The notes: generated from the sequence alone by a model not told the origin. Positions 7,505 through 16,822 are shown, counted from the stretch's first letter. The stretch: DNA of 64,000 nt from Actinacidiphila glaucinigra (GCF_900188405.1 NZ_FZOF01000007.1:310001-374000); one strand, 5' to 3'. Made by a program: numbers and translations.

Positions 7505-9739
7505 GTGTCAACTCGCGAAAGAGTCGAACTGCAGAAGGAGCAGGAATTCATCGACCGGCTCTACGAGCGGGTCGACACGCTGCGCGGTGTCGCCGCCCGG
7601 CACGTCGACGACGCGCTGTCCCCGGTGGGCAGCGGCATGCAGGCCCGTCTGGAACGCGACGTCCTCGTCGCCGAACGGTCCGGGCTGCTGGCGGCCCTCA
7701 ACGCGGTCGACGGCTCGCTGTGCTTCGGCCGGATCGACCTCACCGGCGGTGCCGCGCACCACATCGGCCGCATCGGGATCCGTGAGGACGACACCGACCA
7801 CACCCCCCTCCTGATCGACTGGCGGGCACCGGTGGCCCGGCCGTTCTACCTCGCCACCGGGCACACCCCCATGGGGCTGCGCCGGCGCAGGCACATCACC
7901 ACCGAGGGCCGCCGGGTCACCGAACTGCACGACGAGATCCTCGACCTCGAGGACGGCGACCGCAGCGGCTTCGAGGACCGCACCGGCGACGCCGTGCTGC
8001 TGGCCGCCCTCAACTCGGCGCGCACCGGCCGCATGGCCGACATCGTGCGGACCATCCAGGCCGACCAGGACCGCATCATCCGCGCCCCGCACCGCGGCGT
8101 CCTCGTCGTCGAGGGCGGCCCCGGCACCGGCAAGACCGCGGTGGCGCTGCACCGGGCGGCCTTCCTGCTGTACGAGCACCGCGAGCTGCTGGCCAAGCGG
8201 GCGGTCCTGATCGTGGGCCCCAACCCGGCCTTCCTGCGCTACATCGGCGAGGTGCTGCCCGCCCTCGGCGAGACCGGCGTCATGCTGGCCACGCAGGCCG
8301 AGCTCTTCCCCGGCGTCCACGCCCGCGGCACCGACACCCCGCACGCGGCGGCCGTCAAGGGCGCCGCGGGCATGGCCGAGGCGCTCGCGCTCGCCGTTCG
8401 CGACCGCCAGGCGCTGCCCGAGCCCGGCGCGCCGGTGGTCATCCGGCACGACGACGGCGAACTCGTCCTGGACTGGGAGATCGCCTACCAGGCCCGTGAG
8501 GCAGCCCGCGAGACGCGCCTGCCGCACAACCTGGCCCGGCCGTACTTCGCGTTCCACGTCATCGACGCCCTCACCGCGCAGCTCGCCGACCGCATCGGCG
8601 CGGACCCGTACGGCGGCCCCAACTTCCTCGGCCCGGACGACCTCGCGCAGCTCGGCAAGGGCGTCGCCGCCAGCCAGGAGGTGCGGGCGGCCGTCGCGGA
8701 GCTGTGGCCGATGCTCACCCCCCAGGAGTTCCTCGCCGGCTATCTGGCGGAGCCGGCGTACCTGCCGGAGGGGGACGCCGAGGCGATCCGCCGGGCCCCC
8801 GGAGAAGGCGAGTGGACCCCGGCCGACGTTCCGCTCCTGGACGAGGCGGCCGAACTGCTCGGCGTCGACGACAGCGCCGCACGGGCCGCCGCCGAGGCCG
8901 AGCGCCAGGAGCAGATCGCCTACGCGCAGGGCGTCCTGGAGGTGTCGCGCGGATCGGAGTCCTTCGAGTTCGAGGACGGGGAGTCCGAGGTCCTGGCGGC
9001 CCACGACATCATCGACGCCGAGCGGATGGCCGACCGGCAGGAGGAGGCCGACCACCGCAGCGCGGCCGAGCGGGCCGCCGCCGACCGGACCTGGGCGTTC
9101 GGGCACATCATCGTCGACGAGGCGCAGGAGCTGTCGCCGATGGCGTGGCGTCTGCTGATGCGCCGCTCCCCGACCCGCTCGCTGACCCTCGTCGGCGATC
9201 CGGCGCAGACCGCCGAGGAGGCGGGCGTCGGTTCCTGGGACAAGATCCTCGAGCCGTACGTCGGCGACCGCTTCGAGCACGTGCGGCTGGACGTCAACTA
9301 CCGCACGCCCGCGGAGATCATGGACCTGGCCGCGCAGGTCGTACGCGCCGAGGACCCGGCCTTCGAGCCGCCCCGCTCGGTGCGCTCCACCGGCGAGAAG
9401 CCGTGGACGCGGCACGCCGGTACGGATCTGGCCGGCGCGGTGGCCCGGGCCGTCGCGGAACTGACCCCCGACGAGGGGCGCCTGGCGGTGATCGCGCCGC
9501 GTGCGCTGCACGAGGAGATCGCCGCCGCGCTCGACGGTGTCACGCCCGGTGCCGAGCCCGACCTCACCCGGCCCGTGGTGCTGCTCGGCCCCCGCGAGGC
9601 CAAGGGGCTCGAGTTCGACCACGTGCTGGTCGTGGAACCGGGGGAGTTCGGGACCAGCGACCTGTACGTGGCCCTGACCCGGGCCACCCAGCGCCTGGGC
9701 ATCGTCCACCGCGAGGCTCTGCCCGAGTCGCTTCGCTGA
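7505..9739 (+). CDS. helR: HelD-family RNA polymerase remodelling ATPase (HelR-like)
   Basis: A 744-residue UvrD/Rep-like superfamily 1 protein. An N-terminal helical arm (residues ~5-60) enters the polymerase secondary channel in HelD proteins. Walker A is GGPGTGKT (204-211) and Walker B is DEAQ (538-541). A helicase motif near 'LVGDPAQTAEEAG' and a C-terminal 'VALTRATQRLGIVH' complete the motor. HelD proteins pull stalled RNA polymerase off DNA; the HelR branch also displaces rifamycins and gives resistance. The HelR assignment rests on the RAE-like promoter as much as on the protein. GTG 7505 is chosen because AGGGAG at 7493-7498 is 6 bases upstream; the much longer open frame to the left is an artefact. 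The gene is monocistronic. Confidence 0.88.
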   Translation: MSTRERVELQKEQEFIDRLYERVDTLRGVAARHVDDALSPVGSGMQARLERDVLVAERSGLLAALNAVDGSLCFGRIDLTGGAAHHIGRIGIREDDTDHTPLLIDWRAPVARPFYLATGHTPMGLRRRRHITTEGRRVTELHDEILDLEDGDRSGFEDRTGDAVLLAALNSARTGRMADIVRTIQADQDRIIRAPHRGVLVVEGGPGTGKTAVALHRAAFLLYEHRELLAKRAVLIVGPNPAFLRYIGEVLPALGETGVMLATQAELFPGVHARGTDTPHAAAVKGAAGMAEALALAVRDRQALPEPGAPVVIRHDDGELVLDWEIAYQAREAARETRLPHNLARPYFAFHVIDALTAQLADRIGADPYGGPNFLGPDDLAQLGKGVAASQEVRAAVAELWPMLTPQEFLAGYLAEPAYLPEGDAEAIRRAPGEGEWTPADVPLLDEAAELLGVDDSAARAAAEAERQEQIAYAQGVLEVSRGSESFEFEDGESEVLAAHDIIDAERMADRQEEADHRSAAERAAADRTWAFGHIIVDEAQELSPMAWRLLMRRSPTRSLTLVGDPAQTAEEAGVGSWDKILEPYVGDRFEHVRLDVNYRTPAEIMDLAAQVVRAEDPAFEPPRSVRSTGEKPWTRHAGTDLAGAVARAVAELTPDEGRLAVIAPRALHEEIAAALDGVTPGAEPDLTRPVVLLGPREAKGLEFDHVLVVEPGEFGTSDLYVALTRATQRLGIVHREALPESLR

Positions 9740-9746
9740 CCGCCGC

Positions 9747-9792
9747 GGCCCCTCACGATCCCGGCGCGCACGCGCCGGGATCGTGAGGGGCC
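9747..9792 (+). terminator. Very strong hairpin terminator of helR
   Basis: Perfect 22-base arms at 9747-9768 and 9771-9792, starting 7 bases after the helR stop. It overlaps the first possible GTG (9783) of the next open frame, which argues that the next gene starts further downstream. Confidence 0.8.
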
Positions 9793-9836
9793 GCCCCCTC
9801 CTTCCCCGCGCGGTGCGGCGGCCCCACACCGGGCGC

Positions 9837-10604
9837 GTGGCTCCCGACCTCCCGCCGGTCCCGGACCGGCCCTCGCCGCGAGCCCCGCGGACGACGACGG
9901 CTGACGAGGGCCGCGCCGCGCCGCTTCACCGGCTCGCCGCGCACCGGCAGCGATCGGGTTCGAGCGCCGTCGACCTGTCCGAACCCCCCACCCCGCCCGC
10001 GCTGCGGCGGCTCGCGCCCGAACTCGGGCTGCACACCGCGGACCTCTTCGTGATCGCCGGGGTCGACGTCCCCGGCGACCTCGCTCCCGTCGACCCGAGC
10101 GCCGGACGCCACAACCCGCGACTCGTCCGGGCCGTCCTCGTCCTGCCGCCGCGGCAGCGGACCGTCCTGCGCCGGTACGCGGCGGCGCTGCCGCAGCAGG
10201 AGCGCCCGGCACCCGCCCCCGGACCGCCGGCCCACGAGCGGTACCCGGACGGCCCAGGCGCCCTGCTCATGCGCCTGGTGAGGAACCGCAACCTCGGCTG
10301 GACGGCAACGGCCATGACCTTCCTGCTGCTCACGGGCCGCTACTGGTCGGCGGCCACCTACGGACGCGTGGCCCGCGGCACCGTCCCACTGACCGCGGAA
10401 CTCCTCGCCGACTTCTGCGCCGTCCTCGACGTGCCCGCCGACGACCTGGCGGCCGTGACAGGCGTGGCGCTTCCCGGGCCCGATACGTCCCCGACCGCGA
10501 ACGCGGGCACCGCCGGTGTCGCCGAACTCATCTGGGACGTGCGTCGCCTCACCGAGAGCCGACTGCGCGCGGTCACGGACCTCGCGGAAGCCATGCGGCG
10601 CTGA
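9837..10604 (+). CDS. Helix-turn-helix (XRE-like) regulatory protein
   Basis: A protein of about 255 residues resembling Streptomyces XRE-type regulators. A short N-terminal region ('LRRLAPELGLHTADLFVIAGVDVP') describes a helix-turn-helix partner helix and metabolic-sensor-like spacer. A second segment near the C-terminus ('SAATYGRVARGTVPLTAELLADFCAVLDVPADDLAAVTGV') has the classic XRE spacing. The start is uncertain: GTG 9783 lies inside the helR terminator, GTG 9813 and 9837 are alternatives, and none has a good ribosome site. Target genes are unknown. Confidence 0.6.
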   Translation: MAPDLPPVPDRPSPRAPRTTTADEGRAAPLHRLAAHRQRSGSSAVDLSEPPTPPALRRLAPELGLHTADLFVIAGVDVPGDLAPVDPSAGRHNPRLVRAVLVLPPRQRTVLRRYAAALPQQERPAPAPGPPAHERYPDGPGALLMRLVRNRNLGWTATAMTFLLLTGRYWSAATYGRVARGTVPLTAELLADFCAVLDVPADDLAAVTGVALPGPDTSPTANAGTAGVAELIWDVRRLTESRLRAVTDLAEAMRR

Positions 10605-10626
10605 CCGGCCGCCCGAAGGGCCGGCG

Positions 10627-11283
10627 CTAGTACCAGTTGTTGGCCTGCCAGAACGACCAGGCTCCGCAGGGACTGCCGTAGCGGCTGTCCATGTACTTCA
10701 GGCCCCACTTGATCTGGGTGCCGGGGTTGGTGCGCCAGTCGGCGCCTGCGGAGGCCATCTTGGAGCCGGGCAGGGCCTGGACGAGACCGTAGGCGCCCGA
10801 GGAGGAGTTCGTCGCCGTGTAGTTCCAGCCGCTCTCGTGGGTGACGATGTTGGAGAAGCACTGGTACTGCGACGCGTCGCCGATGAGCGCCTGCGCCATG
10901 GCCTGGACCTCGGCGACGGTGTACGAGGCCTTCACGACCAGCGCGGCGCGGGCGGCCGCCTCGGCCTTGCGGTCGGCCTCGGCCTTCGCCTCCGCGGCCA
11001 TGCGGGCGGTGGCGTCCTTGCCGGCCTGCTTGCGGGCGGCCTGCTCGGCGGCCTTCCTGGTGCCGGTGTCGGCGGCGTCGGACTGCGCCTTCACCTGCTG
11101 GGTCAGGGACGCCTGCTGGACCTGCTGGCCGGCGGGTATGTCCGCGAGGACGGTGGTGGAGTCGGTGGCGGCGACGGGCTGCACGCTCGCCTGGCTGCTC
11201 GTGGCGACACCGACGACGGCGCCCACGGAGGTGACCGCCGTGGCCGAAGCCACCGCGATCCCCCGGACCGAGATCCGGCTCAC
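10627..11283 (-). CDS. Secreted lytic transglycosylase-like (SLT domain) protein
   Basis: A 218-residue exported protein. GTG 11283 is chosen because GGAAGGAAA lies just upstream and the next residues form a signal peptide ('RGIAVASATAVTSVGAVVGVA'). A charged Ala/Lys/Glu helical linker at ~75-125 precedes the C-terminal SLT/lysozyme-like domain: 'FSNIVTHESGWNYTATNSSSGAYGLVQALPGSKM', with the catalytic Glu in 'HESGW'. It ends 'GSPCGAWSFWQANNWY', typical of Streptomyces members. It cleaves peptidoglycan glycan strands during growth or germination. It converges on the XRE-like gene. Confidence 0.9.
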   Translation of the reverse strand: MSRISVRGIAVASATAVTSVGAVVGVATSSQASVQPVAATDSTTVLADIPAGQQVQQASLTQQVKAQSDAADTGTRKAAEQAARKQAGKDATARMAAEAKAEADRKAEAAARAALVVKASYTVAEVQAMAQALIGDASQYQCFSNIVTHESGWNYTATNSSSGAYGLVQALPGSKMASAGADWRTNPGTQIKWGLKYMDSRYGSPCGAWSFWQANNWY

Positions 11284-11517
11284 ACGGTTTCCTTCCAGCG
11301 TGGCCCGTTCGGTGACCTCCCGGACGCGATCGTGCCCCTGCCGCCAACTCCGTTGCCCCGCACGCGAGTACGTACGGTTGCGCCGAGGGCAGGGCCTGAC
11401 TGGAGCGACAGCCTGCCGCAGGGAAAGGCCCAAGGCAATTCCCCCGGCGCATTTCCTTACCCGCGCATCATCGGCCCCGGCGGTCCCTCCCTGTATCAAC
11501 CGAAACAGCCGGTGGCT

Positions 11518-13062
11518 TCAGTGGCCGGTGAGTTCGCCGGTGAGCCTGCCGTGGAGGGCGGCGCTGGGCCGGTTGAGGCCGACGATCTCGACGGTCTTGC
11601 CGCGCTGGGCGTACTTCGTCTCGACGGCGTCCAGCGCGGCGACGGAGGACGCGTCCCAGATGTGCGCGGCGGACAGGTCGATGACGACCCGGTCCGGGTC
11701 GGTGGCGTAACGGAAACGGCCGACCAGGTCGTTGGAGGAGGCGAAGAAGAGCTCTCCGGTCACGGAGTACACGACGGTCGTCCCGTCGGGGTCGACGACG
11801 GCGGTGACGTCCGCGAGGTGGGCGACCCTCCTGGCGAAGACGACCATCGCGGTCAGGGAGCCGACCACCACACCGATCGCCAGGTTGGAGGTGGCCACGA
11901 CGACCACGACGGTGACGGCCATGACGGCGATCTCCCCGGCCGGCATCCGCCGCAGCGTCTTCGGCGCGATGGAGTGCCAGTCGAACGTGGCGAAGGAGAC
12001 CATGACCATCACCGCGACCAGCGCGGCCATCGGGATGTCGGAGACGACCGGGCCGAAGACGATGCACAGCACCATCAGGAACGCGCCGGCGAGGAAGGTG
12101 GACAGCCGGGTACGGGCGCCGGAGACCTTCACGTTGATCATCGTCTGGCCGATCATGGCGCAGCCGCCCATGCCGCCGAAGAATCCCGTGACGATGTTGG
12201 CGATGCCCTGTCCGATGGACTCGCGGGTCTTGGAGGAGCGGGTGTCGGTGATGTCGTCGACGAGCTTGGCCGTCATCAGCGACTCCATCAGCCCGACCAG
12301 CGCCATCGCCAGCGCGTAGGGGGCGATGGTGGTGAGGGTGTCCATGGTGAACGGGACGTCGGGCAGGCCGGGCACCGGCAGCGAGGACGGCAGGGCGCCC
12401 TTGTCGCCCACGGTCGGCACCGCGATCCCGGCGGCGACCGTGAGGACGGTCAGGGTCACGATGGACACCAGCGGTGCCGGGACGACCTTGGTGACCTTCG
12501 GGAAGAACACCATGAGCGCCAGGCCCGCGGCGATGAGCGGGTAGACCGGCCACGGCACGTCGTGCATCTCCGGGACCTGCGCCACGAAGATCAGGACGGC
12601 GAGGGCGTTGACGAAGCCGACCATGACCGAGCGCGGCACGAAGCGCATGAGCTTGGCGACCCCGAGCGCTCCCAGGACGATCTGGAAGAGCCCGGCGAGG
12701 ATGACGGCGGCGACGAGGTAGCCGAGTCCGTGCTCGCGGTTGAGGGGCCCGATGACCAGGGCCACGGCCCCGGTCGCGGCCGAGATCATGGCGCGGCGTC
12801 CGCCGACGACGGAGATGGTCACCGCCATGGTGAAGGAGGCGAACAGCCCGATCGCCGGGTCGACCCCGGCGATGATCGAGAACGAGATGGCCTCGGGGAT
12901 CAGCGCGAGGGCGACCACCAGGCCGGCCAGCACCTCGGTGCGCCACACCTTCGGGTCGGCGAGCCAGTCGGGGCGCAGGGCGCGCAGTCGTGCGGCGGGG
13001 GAGGGCGCGGCGGCAGCGGCGGAAGAGGACAAGGGAACGGGGAACCTGTCGTGCTCGGGCAC
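11518..13062 (-). CDS. SulP-family anion transporter with STAS domain
   Basis: A 514-residue membrane transporter. About 11-12 hydrophobic segments span residues 40-400, with the SulP signature near 'LIPEAISFSIIAGVDPAIGLFASF' and 'GGMGGCAMIGQTMINVKVSGARTRLS'. A cytoplasmic STAS domain occupies about 400-510 ('VYSVTGELFFASSNDLVGRF' and 'VVIDLSAAHIWDASSVAALDAVE'). SulP proteins carry sulfate, bicarbonate or related anions; the substrate cannot be read from sequence. It is divergent from a MerR regulator with an operator-like dyad between them, so it may be that regulator's target. Confidence 0.93.
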   Translation of the reverse strand: MPEHDRFPVPLSSSAAAAAPSPAARLRALRPDWLADPKVWRTEVLAGLVVALALIPEAISFSIIAGVDPAIGLFASFTMAVTISVVGGRRAMISAATGAVALVIGPLNREHGLGYLVAAVILAGLFQIVLGALGVAKLMRFVPRSVMVGFVNALAVLIFVAQVPEMHDVPWPVYPLIAAGLALMVFFPKVTKVVPAPLVSIVTLTVLTVAAGIAVPTVGDKGALPSSLPVPGLPDVPFTMDTLTTIAPYALAMALVGLMESLMTAKLVDDITDTRSSKTRESIGQGIANIVTGFFGGMGGCAMIGQTMINVKVSGARTRLSTFLAGAFLMVLCIVFGPVVSDIPMAALVAVMVMVSFATFDWHSIAPKTLRRMPAGEIAVMAVTVVVVVATSNLAIGVVVGSLTAMVVFARRVAHLADVTAVVDPDGTTVVYSVTGELFFASSNDLVGRFRYATDPDRVVIDLSAAHIWDASSVAALDAVETKYAQRGKTVEIVGLNRPSAALHGRLTGELTGH

Positions 13063-13319
13063 GCCCCCGTGGGTGGTGGGGGAGTACGGGAAGGGCGCGG
13101 GGGCCGGGACGGCACCCGCGGGCGGCCGGGACTACGGACGACCGGCGGCACGTACGCGTGACCGCGCTCGCCTCACCGGACCGTCAGGGCGGGCAGACGG
13201 CGGCGCCCGGCACCACGGACACGCCCACGTTCGTCTCCCGCACGGTTCGAGATCTCGCCGGGGGCGTCGTCGGCCCCGACACGGCAGTGTGCGGACCCAC
13301 CGGGCCCGCACCGGCAACT

Positions 13320-13339
13320 CTACCCTGACGTTAGGGTAG
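13320..13339. promoter_or_regulatory. MerR-type dyad operator
   Basis: CTACCCT and AGGGTAG form 7-base arms around a 6-base centre, a dyad of the size and symmetry used by MerR proteins. It lies 77 bases before the merR start and about 260 bases from sulP. The remainder of 13063-13415 shows no convincing gene. Confidence 0.55.
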
Positions 13340-13415
13340 GGATCGGTGAGGGCGCGGACGATGCTCCGCCGGCCGGCGGAGAAGGGGCAGGGCCACGGAC
13401 GTGGACGGCAGGCAC

Positions 13416-13805
13416 ATGCAGATCGGCGAGGTCGCCGCGCGGACCGGGCTGTCCCTGCGCACCATCCGGCACTACGAGGAGACCGGCCTGGTCACGCCGT
13501 CCGCCCGCTCCCAGGGCGGATTCCGCCTCTACACCGAGACCGACGTCGCCCGGCTCATGGTGATCCGCCGGATGAAGCCGCTCGGCTTCAGCCTGGACCA
13601 GATGCGCGACCTGCTCGAGGCCATCGACCGCCTCGACGCCGCGGACCCGCCCGCGGGCGACGACCGGCAGGCGCTGCTGGACCGTGTGCGCGCCTACGAA
13701 CAGGACGCCGCCCGCAAGATCGAGGAGCTGCGCGTGCAGCTGTCCCGCGCCGAGGACTTCGCCGCCACCCTCCGCACCCGCCTGACCGGCCCCGGCCGGT
13801 CCTGA
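13416..13805 (+). CDS. MerR-family transcriptional regulator
   Basis: A 129-residue regulator with the canonical N-terminal winged helix: 'MQIGEVAARTGLSLRTIRHYEETGLVTPSARSQGGFRLYTETDVARL'. A dimerising coiled coil follows (residues ~75-125, 'ARKIEELRVQLSRAEDFAATL'). There is almost no effector domain, and no metal-binding cysteines are visible, so it is not a metal sensor of the CueR type. ATG 13416 fits the family start; GTG 13401 is possible. It is divergent from SulP, and the dyad at 13320-13339 is the probable autoregulatory site. Confidence 0.9.
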   Translation: MQIGEVAARTGLSLRTIRHYEETGLVTPSARSQGGFRLYTETDVARLMVIRRMKPLGFSLDQMRDLLEAIDRLDAADPPAGDDRQALLDRVRAYEQDAARKIEELRVQLSRAEDFAATLRTRLTGPGRS

Positions 13806-13942
13806 ACGGACCGCCCGCACCTACACCACCGGCCGTACGCCCGCTACGGCAGTCTCAAATCGGCCTCTGAACCCCGGCCCGGAAGGCTTCGACCACCCCA
13901 GGCGGTGGGCACGTACCCGGCAGAGGCACGGGGGGAGAGGCC

Positions 13943-14629
13943 ATGGACGAGGCGACGGCGGTCCGGCTGGAACCGCACGAGATCGCGATGCTGCGCGGCG
14001 GCCCCAGAGCCGCCCTGACGGTGGCCGTGGTGGCGCTGCACCTGCGTGGCGCCGTGGAGTCCGGCCGGCCGGGCACCCTGCGCCGGGAGCCCTCCCCGGA
14101 GCAGGCGGACCCGCCGCCGCACCGCCATCCGCTGGAGAAGGCGGTTCGCGTCGGGCTGTACCGCCCGGCGGGGATCAGGGAACTGCTCGGCCGCGCGGTC
14201 GTGCGCAGGGCGCTGTCGCGGATGCGGGCGGAGCTGGCCGGGGCGGGGCTGCTGCGCCTGGTGCGCGCCAGCCCGACCCGGGGCGCCCGCCGGTACGTCG
14301 CCGACCTGCGGCGGAACACGCCGATGCCCGAGCACCGCGCGGGCCTCGCGGAGCAGGACATCCTGCTCGCCGTCGCCCTCTACGGCGACCCCGCGCTGAC
14401 CGCGCTCGTGCCGGCGTTCACGGCCGAGGCCGGGCTGATCGGCCGGGGAGCGGTCGCGGACGAGGGCCTGTTCCCGTTCGGCCGGCACGAGTTCCTGCGC
14501 TGGCGCGCCGACTACCCCGAGGACGGCTCGGGTTACGGCACCGACGGCGGCGCGGGCCACGGCGGCCACTCCGCCGACCACTCCGGCGGCGGCTTCGGCT
14601 GCGGCGGAGGGGGCGGCGGTCCGGACTGA
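13943..14629 (+). CDS. TIGR04222-type Gly-rich protein
   Basis: A 228-residue protein starting at ATG 13943 behind a GGGGGGAGAGG ribosome site. It has the actinobacterial TIGR04222 pattern: 'LEPHEIAMLRGGPRAALTVAVVALHLRGAV', then 'PLEKAVR', and a very Gly/His-rich C-terminus ending in a run of glycines with one cysteine. Full-length members usually have membrane segments around the Gly-rich tail; none is obvious here. Function is unknown for the whole family. Confidence 0.8.
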   Translation: MDEATAVRLEPHEIAMLRGGPRAALTVAVVALHLRGAVESGRPGTLRREPSPEQADPPPHRHPLEKAVRVGLYRPAGIRELLGRAVVRRALSRMRAELAGAGLLRLVRASPTRGARRYVADLRRNTPMPEHRAGLAEQDILLAVALYGDPALTALVPAFTAEAGLIGRGAVADEGLFPFGRHEFLRWRADYPEDGSGYGTDGGAGHGGHSADHSGGGFGCGGGGGGPD

Positions 14630-14666
14630 CGACGACGCCGGCGCGGGCGCCGTCGCGCGGCAGCGG

Positions 14667-16238
14667 TCAGAAGCCGAGGGACTTCGTCGTGTAGGCGCAC
14701 TCGGTGTAGATGTAGCCGGACTGGAGCCTGGCCGTGTCCGACGCCGGGCTCGACCCGTCGGACGACGTCGACTTGTGCACGAAGTACGTGGTGCCGACGG
14801 GCAGCCGGATGGTGCGCTGGGGGTAGTTCCTGCTGCTGTCCTGGCAGGGCTTGAAGCCCGCAAGCGAGGGCGTCAGGAGGGAGTACGAGGTGCAGCCGCG
14901 GCAGGCCTTGAGCGTGAGGCTGCCGGTCACCGGCCCGGTGTAGAGCACCGTGATCGGGTTGGGGCTGTCGTTCTTGATCGTGACCGAGATGCTGCCGCCG
15001 GAGGCCAGGGTGGGCAGCCGCTTGCCCGCCGAGGGGATCTCGTCCGCGACCTCCGCCGCGATGGCGAACTTCTTGGCCAGTGCCCGGTTCCCGGCGCTCT
15101 TGTTGTCGGCGACGTACTTGTTCATCGTCTCCCGCGCCTCGCCGAAGTCGCCCTCCTTGTACTGGTCGACCCCGCAGGCGTACACCCCGGAGTCGGCGCT
15201 CCTGCCGGCCCGGGCGGCGGAGGCGGCGACGGCCTCGGCGGCGTCCCCGGTCCCGGCGTTCAGGCCGCCGGCCTGGGTGCCGAGGGTGCGCAGCCGGTCG
15301 ACGGCGGCGCAGGGATCGGAGCCGTGCACGCCCTTCGCGGCCTTGTCCACGGCCGAGTCGACGGCGGGTGCGACCTTCGCGGCCTGCTCCGAGTCGGCGA
15401 AGGTGCGCAGGAGTTCGCCGAAGTTGCCCGTCCAGTCGGCGTCCTCGCCGCCCAGCCGCTGCGCACCGCACTCGTAGAGGGAGGTGGCCAGGCGGTCGTC
15501 GGGCCATGCGGCGAGCGTGCCGAGCGCCTGCCTGCCCATGGTGGCGGGGACCGTGCGCAGGTACGTCAGCGCCGGGATCGCCGTGCAGTAGTCCTGCTGC
15601 TCGTAGGCGGCGCCGACGGTCGTGTAGTAGGTCTTCAGCCGGTCGGGCACCCGGGCGGCGGCCCGGGAGTCCGGGTGGCCGGATCTGATCTCCCGGTACT
15701 CGCGCAGGGCCTTGCGGTAGTCGGATTCGGCCACGCCGAAGGGTCTGCTCCCGCCCGCCCGCACCAGCCGGTCGGCCTGGTCGAGCCGGTCGAGGAGCGC
15801 CTGCTCGTTGGCCTCGGCGCGGGCCATGTCGTACAGCACGACGCCGCCGGCGGGCACCGCCAGCAGCACCAGGCCGAGGGCGATCGCCAGGGGAGAGCCG
15901 GTGGGCCACACCAGCCGGGTGCGCAGGCCGACCACGGCGCCGTGGACGCCCGCGGCCAGCAGGAGGACCAGGTAGACGACGACCAGGCCCATGGGCACGC
16001 CGTCCGGGTCCGCGGGCAGCGCCACCAGCAGCAGGACGCCGGTCGCCAACCAGCACGCCACCATGTACGTCCAGCGCCGGGTCAGGGCGTAACCGAGGCC
16101 GAGGCTGCTGAGGTTGAGCAGCCCGACCGCCGCCGCCCGCAGCCCGTCCGGCGGCGCGGGTGGCGGGGTGGAGGGCATGGGTGGAACGGCGAATCCGTAG
16201 CCGTATCCGTACGTGCCCCCGTGCGGTTGCTCGGACAT
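14667..16238 (-). CDS. Membrane protein with large extracytoplasmic domain
   Basis: A 523-residue protein starting at ATG 16238 behind GGGGGAG. A Gly/Tyr/Pro-rich N-terminus is followed by about four membrane helices (residues ~35-135). A helical region with repeated short cysteine-containing segments comes next ('YEQQDYCTAIPALTYL', 'YACGVDQYKEGDFGEARETM', TPR-like). A beta-rich C-terminal domain ('SISVTIKNDSPNPITVLYTG') has paired cysteines. The TPR-like and tail domains probably face outside. No catalytic motif is seen. It is convergent with the TIGR04222 gene. Function unknown. Confidence 0.75.
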   Translation of the reverse strand: MSEQPHGGTYGYGYGFAVPPMPSTPPPAPPDGLRAAAVGLLNLSSLGLGYALTRRWTYMVACWLATGVLLLVALPADPDGVPMGLVVVYLVLLLAAGVHGAVVGLRTRLVWPTGSPLAIALGLVLLAVPAGGVVLYDMARAEANEQALLDRLDQADRLVRAGGSRPFGVAESDYRKALREYREIRSGHPDSRAAARVPDRLKTYYTTVGAAYEQQDYCTAIPALTYLRTVPATMGRQALGTLAAWPDDRLATSLYECGAQRLGGEDADWTGNFGELLRTFADSEQAAKVAPAVDSAVDKAAKGVHGSDPCAAVDRLRTLGTQAGGLNAGTGDAAEAVAASAARAGRSADSGVYACGVDQYKEGDFGEARETMNKYVADNKSAGNRALAKKFAIAAEVADEIPSAGKRLPTLASGGSISVTIKNDSPNPITVLYTGPVTGSLTLKACRGCTSYSLLTPSLAGFKPCQDSSRNYPQRTIRLPVGTTYFVHKSTSSDGSSPASDTARLQSGYIYTECAYTTKSLGF

Positions 16239-16396
16239 GGCGGCTCCCCCCGTCAGCACTGCCCGCATGCCTGCAACATGTCAGTGTACGGACAGTAGTC
16301 GGATCTCGACAGTGAGTTCGAGGGGCGGAATCGGGCCACGGAGCCGCACGGCGGCGGTGCGTCCGGGGCCGGCGCGCGGGCGCCGGCCCCGGCGGG

Positions 16397-16822
16397 TCAG
16401 ACGGCCTTGAAGGGCGCCCGGTAGGACTTGCGCAGGGATCCGGCGGCGACGGGGAGCAGCGTCGCGAGCACCTTGCCCTTGAGCGTGCCGGGCGTGCGGG
16501 TGAGTTCCACGTCGACCCGGGTGCCGTCCCCCTCCGGGGTCAGCTGGAAGACCCATCCGCCGCCGGGCCCGAAGACCTTCGAGTCGTGCGTGGCGATGAC
16601 GACCCGCCCCTTCTCGGCGTCCCAGTCGTAGCGCGCCCGCTCCCATGCGGACGCGGTGCCCTCGGTCACCTCGGCCCAGGTGTCGCCGATGGCGTGGACC
16701 GTGAGGTGCTCGGCGTCGATGGTGGGCCAGTTCCTGGCCCGTGCGGGACCGAAGTCGGTGAGCACCGCCAGCGCCTCGGCCGGGCTGAGCGAGGAGGTCA
16801 GGTGAAAACGTACGACAGCCAT
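16397..16822 (-). CDS. SRPBCC (START-like) family protein
   Basis: A 141-residue protein starting at ATG 16822 behind GGGGGA. It has the SRPBCC pattern: an N-terminal 'VVRFHLTSSLSPAEALAVLTDF', central beta strands ('AEVTEGTASAWERARYDWD', 'WVFQLTPEGDGTRVDVELTRTP') and a long C-terminal helix. Such helix-grip folds bind hydrophobic ligands in a deep pocket. It is divergent from the CGNR regulator with a palindrome between them, so it is a likely target of that regulator. Confidence 0.85.
   Translation of the reverse strand: MAVVRFHLTSSLSPAEALAVLTDFGPARARNWPTIDAEHLTVHAIGDTWAEVTEGTASAWERARYDWDAEKGRVVIATHDSKVFGPGGGWVFQLTPEGDGTRVDVELTRTPGTLKGKVLATLLPVAAGSLRKSYRAPFKAV

Noticed and set aside
7508..9829. 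A 773-residue leftward open frame
   Set aside because: It is an antisense shadow of helR; the composition is Gly/Arg/Val-rich with no domain.
11284..11500. c-di-AMP (ydaO-type) riboswitch upstream of the SLT gene
   Set aside because: Streptomyces wall hydrolases often carry one, so I looked for it, but I could not find the conserved core segments in this leader.
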